Source: Candidatus Bathycorpusculum fermentans
Lineage (GTDB): Archaea > Thermoproteota > Bathyarchaeia > Bathyarchaeales > Bathycorpusculaceae
NCBI GenBank assembly: GCA_009787175.1
Contig: WRGM01000152.1
Location: 1 to 17,015, forward strand
Length of the DNA stretch: 17,015 nt
Direction of reading: 5' to 3'
In this document: one piece after another, positions 13,701-17,015 of the stretch
Layout: the number at the start of each line of letters is the position of its first letter
Numbering within the stretch: position 1 is the stretch's first letter
The notes under the pieces: model-generated
What the model was told of the DNA's origin: nothing
The model's input: only the letters and a program-made list of their open reading frames with translations
Databases searched by the model: none
Position numbers and translations under genes: made by a program

Positions 13701-13756
13701 TTGAAGATTAACTCTCCAGCGCAGTTTAAAGTTGAATAACTCTCTATTAAGCCTTT

Positions 13757-13766
13757 ATATTTAAAT
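13757..13766 (-). promoter_or_regulatory. TATA-like box for rps6e
   Basis: The minus strand reads GATTTAAATATAAAGG. Initiation about 25 bases downstream gives a leader of about 35 bases containing GGAGAG before the ATG at 13700. This is the best TATA match on this strand in the gap. Confidence 0.5.
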
Positions 13767-14013
13767 CATAAATTGGGTGTTAAGAAAATGTTTTCGTAAA
13801 GCAGAATCTTTGTTTTCATTATTAAAAACAGTTCTAATTTTAGCGTGGCTTCCTTATTTCTAGAGGCTGTTTTGTGAATGTCATATTTTGCTTTGTAGTG
13901 AAGGCAAATAATGGTGAGGTGTTCTAAAAATTTTTGTGAGTACTTTTAGATGCTATTTTATGTTTGAAAACTGTTTTTTATGTTTGTAGTGTCTTATCGT
14001 TTTTTGCCTAAAC
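13767..14013. other. Non-coding spacer between rps6e and the MFS gene
   Basis: This is most of a ~346-base divergent gap. No ORF of meaningful length or tRNA is visible. A 7-bp stem (TTGCTTT 13888-13894 / AAGGCAA 13901-13907, one G-U in RNA) is the only local structure I noticed. It is short enough to be chance. Confidence 0.5.
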
Positions 14014-14023
14014 CTTTTAATTT
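14014..14023 (+). promoter_or_regulatory. TATA-like box for the MFS gene
   Basis: CTTTTAATTTA lies about 28 bases before the preferred ATG at 14047. A transcript starting about 25 bases downstream would be leaderless or nearly so, favouring ATG 14047 or TTG 14041. Confidence 0.4.
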
Positions 14024-14046
14024 AGCTCTGAACTGGGTTTTTGGCT

Positions 14047-15303
14047 ATGTGGCGTTTGGGTTTCTTCTTTCATGAGATGGCATTCGGGTTGCTTAGTGTT
14101 TTCATACCTCTGTATGTAATTGGTTTTTCGGACGTAGCTGTTCTTGGTGGTCCTCTGGTTGCTTTGGGTATAATGATGTCGGTTGCAATGTTTTGCTCTA
14201 TTCCTGCTTCTTTTCTTTGGGGTTGGTTATGTGATGCGACGCGAAGATGTAAACCCTTTATTTTAATGTCCTTTGCTTCCTCAGCGGTTCTTCTCTTTAT
14301 TATGACTCTTCCTTTTGCTAAAAATGTCATAGTATTTGTAATGCTCTACGTTATAATGCAGTTTCTTCATATTGCTCATGAAGCGCCAAAAAATGTGTTA
14401 ATAGCTGAACATTATAGTCGAGATGACTGGGAAATGTCCTATAGTTACTATAGGCTTTCAACAGAGTTTGGACTAATTATTGGTCTAGCTATAGGTTTCT
14501 GTTTATCTGTGGGGTTATTTTCTTTTGCTGCTAATCTTAGCTCTGCTATTTTGGCAACTTATACTCTGTACTTTTGTAGTGGACTAAGTATCGTTGCCTT
14601 CATTCTATCTGCTTTACTAGTTACTGATCCTCTGCTTATTTTTGAACGGCGACTTGTTAGAATTGAGCGAGCTGTTGACTTTACCTGCCGCAGTGTAGCA
14701 TCTGCTTCAAGAGTTTTAGGGGGTTCCTATTGGTATAAATCACCTAAGCAGGCTAGTTTTAAACTATTCGCTTTAGCTATTGTCCTATTTTCTTTAGCGA
14801 CAAGCATCTTTTTCACGCCTCTACCTGTCTTTTTAAGTCAAGGTTTAGGACTGCATAGCAGTATGGCCTATATCGGCTCCATTTTCACTTCCATAGGTGC
14901 TACAGCTGGCTACTTTTTTATTAGTGGGCGTGCGCGGTCAATGGACTCAGGTAAGCAAATGTCTCGTTGCGTGCTGTTTAGAAGTTTATTAATTTTCAGC
15001 TTAATCGGTATTATCCAGTTAGCTATCTTTCCATCTGTGTTGACTTTTTTGGTTCTGGTCTTTTTAGGTTTTAGTTTTGCTATCTACTATATCTTAATGA
15101 TTTCTGTTTCCATGGAACTTATACCTGCAGGAAAAAGCGGCCTTTTTGATGGCCTAGTAGGCTTAGGCACAGCTTTTGGTTCTTTTCTTGGACCCTATCT
15201 GGCAAGCGCTTACAATTATGTACCCACATATTTTATCGCTGCATTACTGTTTTTTTTAGCTTTCTTAACTATAAAATTTGCAACCTCAGACACCAGCTCC
15301 TAA
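14047..15303 (+). CDS. Major facilitator superfamily permease
   Basis: A 418-residue polytopic membrane protein has about 12 predicted helices in two halves, split by a charged loop near residues 198-235 (RRLVRIERAVDF...SPKQ). The MFS motif A between helices 2 and 3 is visible as GWLCDATRRCKP (59-70), close to the G-x-L-x-D-R-x-x-R-R consensus. MFS proteins move small solutes by uniport, symport or antiport. Nothing in the sequence or the neighbouring genes fixes the substrate or direction; drug-efflux or sugar-phosphate transport are equally open. The TTG at 14041 is an alternative start adding two residues. It is convergent with the Fae/Hps gene, 104 bases apart, and appears to be a single-gene unit. 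Confidence 0.9.
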   Translation: MWRLGFFFHEMAFGLLSVFIPLYVIGFSDVAVLGGPLVALGIMMSVAMFCSIPASFLWGWLCDATRRCKPFILMSFASSAVLLFIMTLPFAKNVIVFVMLYVIMQFLHIAHEAPKNVLIAEHYSRDDWEMSYSYYRLSTEFGLIIGLAIGFCLSVGLFSFAANLSSAILATYTLYFCSGLSIVAFILSALLVTDPLLIFERRLVRIERAVDFTCRSVASASRVLGGSYWYKSPKQASFKLFALAIVLFSLATSIFFTPLPVFLSQGLGLHSSMAYIGSIFTSIGATAGYFFISGRARSMDSGKQMSRCVLFRSLLIFSLIGIIQLAIFPSVLTFLVLVFLGFSFAIYYILMISVSMELIPAGKSGLFDGLVGLGTAFGSFLGPYLASAYNYVPTYFIAALLFFLAFLTIKFATSDTSS

Positions 15304-15310
15304 TTTGCAT

Positions 15311-15335
15311 AAAAAAAGTTTTGATTAAGAAAAAA
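15311..15335 (-). terminator. Oligo-T runs between the convergent MFS and Fae/Hps genes
   Basis: A7 at 15311-15317 and A6 at 15330-15335 on the plus strand give U-runs in the minus-strand transcript about 75-95 bases past the Fae/Hps stop. On the plus strand only shorter T4 runs are present. Probable terminator region; the exact site is unclear. Confidence 0.35.
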
Positions 15336-15407
15336 TTTTGCTCTGGAGTCATGAAAAAAGTTTAGACGGAAAGAAGGGAAGAGCTTTTGGCTCTTAATTT
15401 TGTTTGT

Positions 15408-16847
15408 TTATTCTGTATGTACTCTGTATAGGTCTACGTCTTCACGCATGCTTGGTGTTAATTCAAGGAATTCTCTTACTGATCTTTCTATGTCTTTTGA
15501 CTGTGTAACATATCTGCCAACGATAAGTATGTCTGCGCCTTTTTCTAATGCCTCTTTTGCTGTTTCTGGAACGATGCCGCCGGCAACTGCGATTAAGAAT
15601 TTTTTGTCGGGAAACGCATCGCGAATACGTTTTATGCGTTCAAGTCCGCTGCTTCTGCCTGTTTCTTGGTCAATGCCTCTGTGTAAAATGACAATGTCTG
15701 GGAAATCTTTGATTGATTTTAGTTTTGCAAGTACATCCTCTACATTTAACATGTCAATAACTGCGTATGTGCCTAAACGTCTAGCCTCTTGTACTGTTGC
15801 ATCCAGAGTTTCTGCTGGAGCAAGTCCTGATGCGACAACAGCATCTGCTGTGTCTTCATAAGCTAAGTCTACTTCAACTTTGCCAACATCAAGAGTTTTA
15901 AGGTCAGCTATGATGAATTTGTCTTTGGCAATTTCGCGTATTTCGTTTATAACTCTTGTACCATAACGTTTGATGAGCGGTGTTCCAACTTCAAGTATAA
16001 TTCTATCACTTCCCGGTAACTGCTCAATCACTTTCTTTGCACCTTCAAGCGAGGGCGCATCTAGAGCAATTTGCAAATACGGTGGTCTCCATAAGCGTGG
16101 AACTTTAAAGCCCATAATAGGATGCTTTGCACGATCTTTGTCATAAATAATTTTATCTAATGACGGATACTTTATGAGTGCACGCTGAAGCGCCATTTTT
16201 GTTGCACCATAATTATACTGATAAATTTTACGATAATCCGTTGCTTGAGGATGAATAAATACGCTTGCAATAATTACCCACTCATCTAATTTTGCTCCTG
16301 GAATTATCCCCTCTTCAGACGCATCCGCAACTGCCTTAGCCACCGCAGCCTGTGCAGGACCAAAAATTTTGCTGGTGTCTCCCATGTTTTTAACGGTAAC
16401 TTTTGGAACAATTAACGTGTGTGGCTTAGGCGGCAGATTGGGGCGGATAACTGCAAGTAATGGTGTGTGACCTGCTGACAAGTTTGCCATACCTGTTGCA
16501 AAGGCTTGACCAACTGGCCCGTTTTTATCCCCTATAATTAAATCAACGTGTGCAACTTCATTGCCTTCTCCTAATAATGATTCACCGATTAAATAGGTTG
16601 GGCTTGATTTTTCTTCTTTTTTATCATTTTGGGTCGTCATACAATTTATAATCTCCTTAAAATTGACATTAAATTCTTTTAGCCAAGAATACAGTGTATC
16701 TCTGTGGATGTCCATTTCCTTTGCGGTTCCGATAATTGTCGGTTTTGTCGGTTTATTTTTTGCTTCTGTTTCCCTTTGAGCGGCTTGAAGAACTGTTTTG
16801 ATAAATTCCTCTTTATTTGCTGGTTTTTTAACGTCTGTTCCCGACAT
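15408..16847 (-). CDS. HTH-Fae-Hps fusion: formaldehyde-activating enzyme / 3-hexulose-6-phosphate synthase
   Basis: Residues about 83-245 are formaldehyde-activating enzyme, which condenses formaldehyde with tetrahydromethanopterin. Visible marks are GEGNEVAHVDLIIG with the catalytic His100, AGHTPLLAV, KVTVKNM, FGPAQAAVAKAVADA and SVFIHPQATD. Residues about 257-465 are hexulose-phosphate synthase of the OMPDC superfamily: LQIALDAPSLEGA, LEVGTPLIKRYG, the D-x-K-x-x-D motif IADLKTLD (Asp315, Lys317, Asp320), and VAGGIVPETA. Archaeal Fae-Hps enzymes are thought to release formaldehyde from hexulose phosphate for ribulose-5-phosphate synthesis. Unusually, about 69 extra residues precede Fae. Residues 35-63 read like a helix-turn-helix (GTAKEMDIHRDTLYSWLKEF), joined by a Lys/Glu/Ser linker. 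An internal ATG (Met70, 16640) could give the standard ~410-residue enzyme. I chose the long start because the HTH reads in frame without stops and a TATA-like box fits it. Confidence 0.93.
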   Translation of the reverse strand: MSGTDVKKPANKEEFIKTVLQAAQRETEAKNKPTKPTIIGTAKEMDIHRDTLYSWLKEFNVNFKEIINCMTTQNDKKEEKSSPTYLIGESLLGEGNEVAHVDLIIGDKNGPVGQAFATGMANLSAGHTPLLAVIRPNLPPKPHTLIVPKVTVKNMGDTSKIFGPAQAAVAKAVADASEEGIIPGAKLDEWVIIASVFIHPQATDYRKIYQYNYGATKMALQRALIKYPSLDKIIYDKDRAKHPIMGFKVPRLWRPPYLQIALDAPSLEGAKKVIEQLPGSDRIILEVGTPLIKRYGTRVINEIREIAKDKFIIADLKTLDVGKVEVDLAYEDTADAVVASGLAPAETLDATVQEARRLGTYAVIDMLNVEDVLAKLKSIKDFPDIVILHRGIDQETGRSSGLERIKRIRDAFPDKKFLIAVAGGIVPETAKEALEKGADILIVGRYVTQSKDIERSVREFLELTPSMREDVDLYRVHTE

Positions 16848-16880
16848 TATTTTGCCTTCTTTGCTATTTGTACTTGTGCA

Positions 16881-16890
16881 AATATTTAAA
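16881..16890 (-). promoter_or_regulatory. TATA-like box for the HTH-Fae-Hps gene
   Basis: The minus strand reads TTTTAAATATTTG. Initiation about 25 bases downstream would give a leader of about 13 bases before the ATG at 16847, supporting expression of the long HTH-containing form. Confidence 0.5.
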
Positions 16891-16917
16891 ACTGTCGGAT
16901 AATGATTTGTTTTTGTT

Positions 16918-17015
16918 TATTTAACCCGTATGTATTTAGCTTGCGTGTTTTTATTAAAGCATCTATACAGGAATTTGCATATGTAGCTGTGTTTGTTGCG
17001 CAAAAAATGGCATGA
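16918..17015. other. Unassigned window end
   Basis: The last ~100 bases upstream of the Fae/Hps promoter contain open frames on both strands, none with a recognisable protein motif. A minus-strand frame open at the window edge ends in TAA near 16919. It could be the tail of a truncated gene, but its composition gives no support. No RNA gene was recognised. Confidence 0.3.

Noticed and set aside
1..17015. CRISPR array, insertion sequence, integrase, tRNA or attachment site
   Set aside because: I found no regularly spaced repeats, transposase or integrase motifs, cloverleaf-like sequences or long direct repeats on either strand.

Overview
This is an AT-rich archaeal chromosome segment dominated by conserved translation and transcription genes. 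The archaeal/eukaryotic-type proteins include ribosomal proteins S6e, S24e and S27ae, aIF2-gamma, RpoE' (Rpb7) and Spt4. They also include a Utp24/Fcf1-like PIN protein, GTP-dependent dephospho-CoA kinase, and archaeal-style L3, L4, L23, L2 and S19. Promoters look archaeal: A/T-rich TATA-like boxes about 25 bases before very short leaders. The bifunctional formaldehyde-activating enzyme/hexulose-phosphate synthase fits a methanopterin-using archaeon. I lean towards the TACK side, possibly a Bathyarchaeia-like lineage, but that placement is inference and no 16S gene is present.

Layout. 1-223: mostly non-coding, with one doubtful 30-codon ORF. 224-1851 (minus): S-adenosylhomocysteine hydrolase followed by a two-helix membrane protein. 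1986-3951 (plus): an APH-fold phosphotransferase, then an adenylylsulfate-kinase-like P-loop kinase lacking typical APS-kinase motifs. 4059-4673 (minus): orotate phosphoribosyltransferase, divergent from the ribosomal operon. 4674-4930: divergent promoter region with a strong inverted repeat. 4931-8196 (plus): L3-L4-L23-L2-S19, which stops after S19 instead of continuing to L22 and S3. 8197-8482: convergent terminator region. 8483-13700 (minus): S6e, aIF2-gamma, PIN protein, RpoE', Spt4, dephospho-CoA kinase, S24e, S27ae and an unidentified beta-rich protein. A Nudix hydrolase sits on the plus strand between aIF2-gamma and the PIN gene. 14047-15303 (plus): an MFS permease. 15408-16847 (minus): an HTH-Fae-Hps fusion. 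The last ~100 bases hold nothing I can assign.

Functionally, most of the window builds and runs the ribosome and RNA polymerase, with interleaved nucleotide and cofactor genes (PyrE, dephospho-CoA kinase, Nudix). AhcY recycles the product of SAM-dependent methylation. Fae/Hps links formaldehyde, methanopterin and pentose-phosphate metabolism. The least conventional items are the DNA-binding-like domain fused to Fae/Hps, the phosphotransferase plus CysC-like kinase pair, and the truncated ribosomal operon. There is also a palindrome that carries both stop codons of a convergent gene pair. No CRISPR array, insertion sequence, tRNA or rRNA was recognised.
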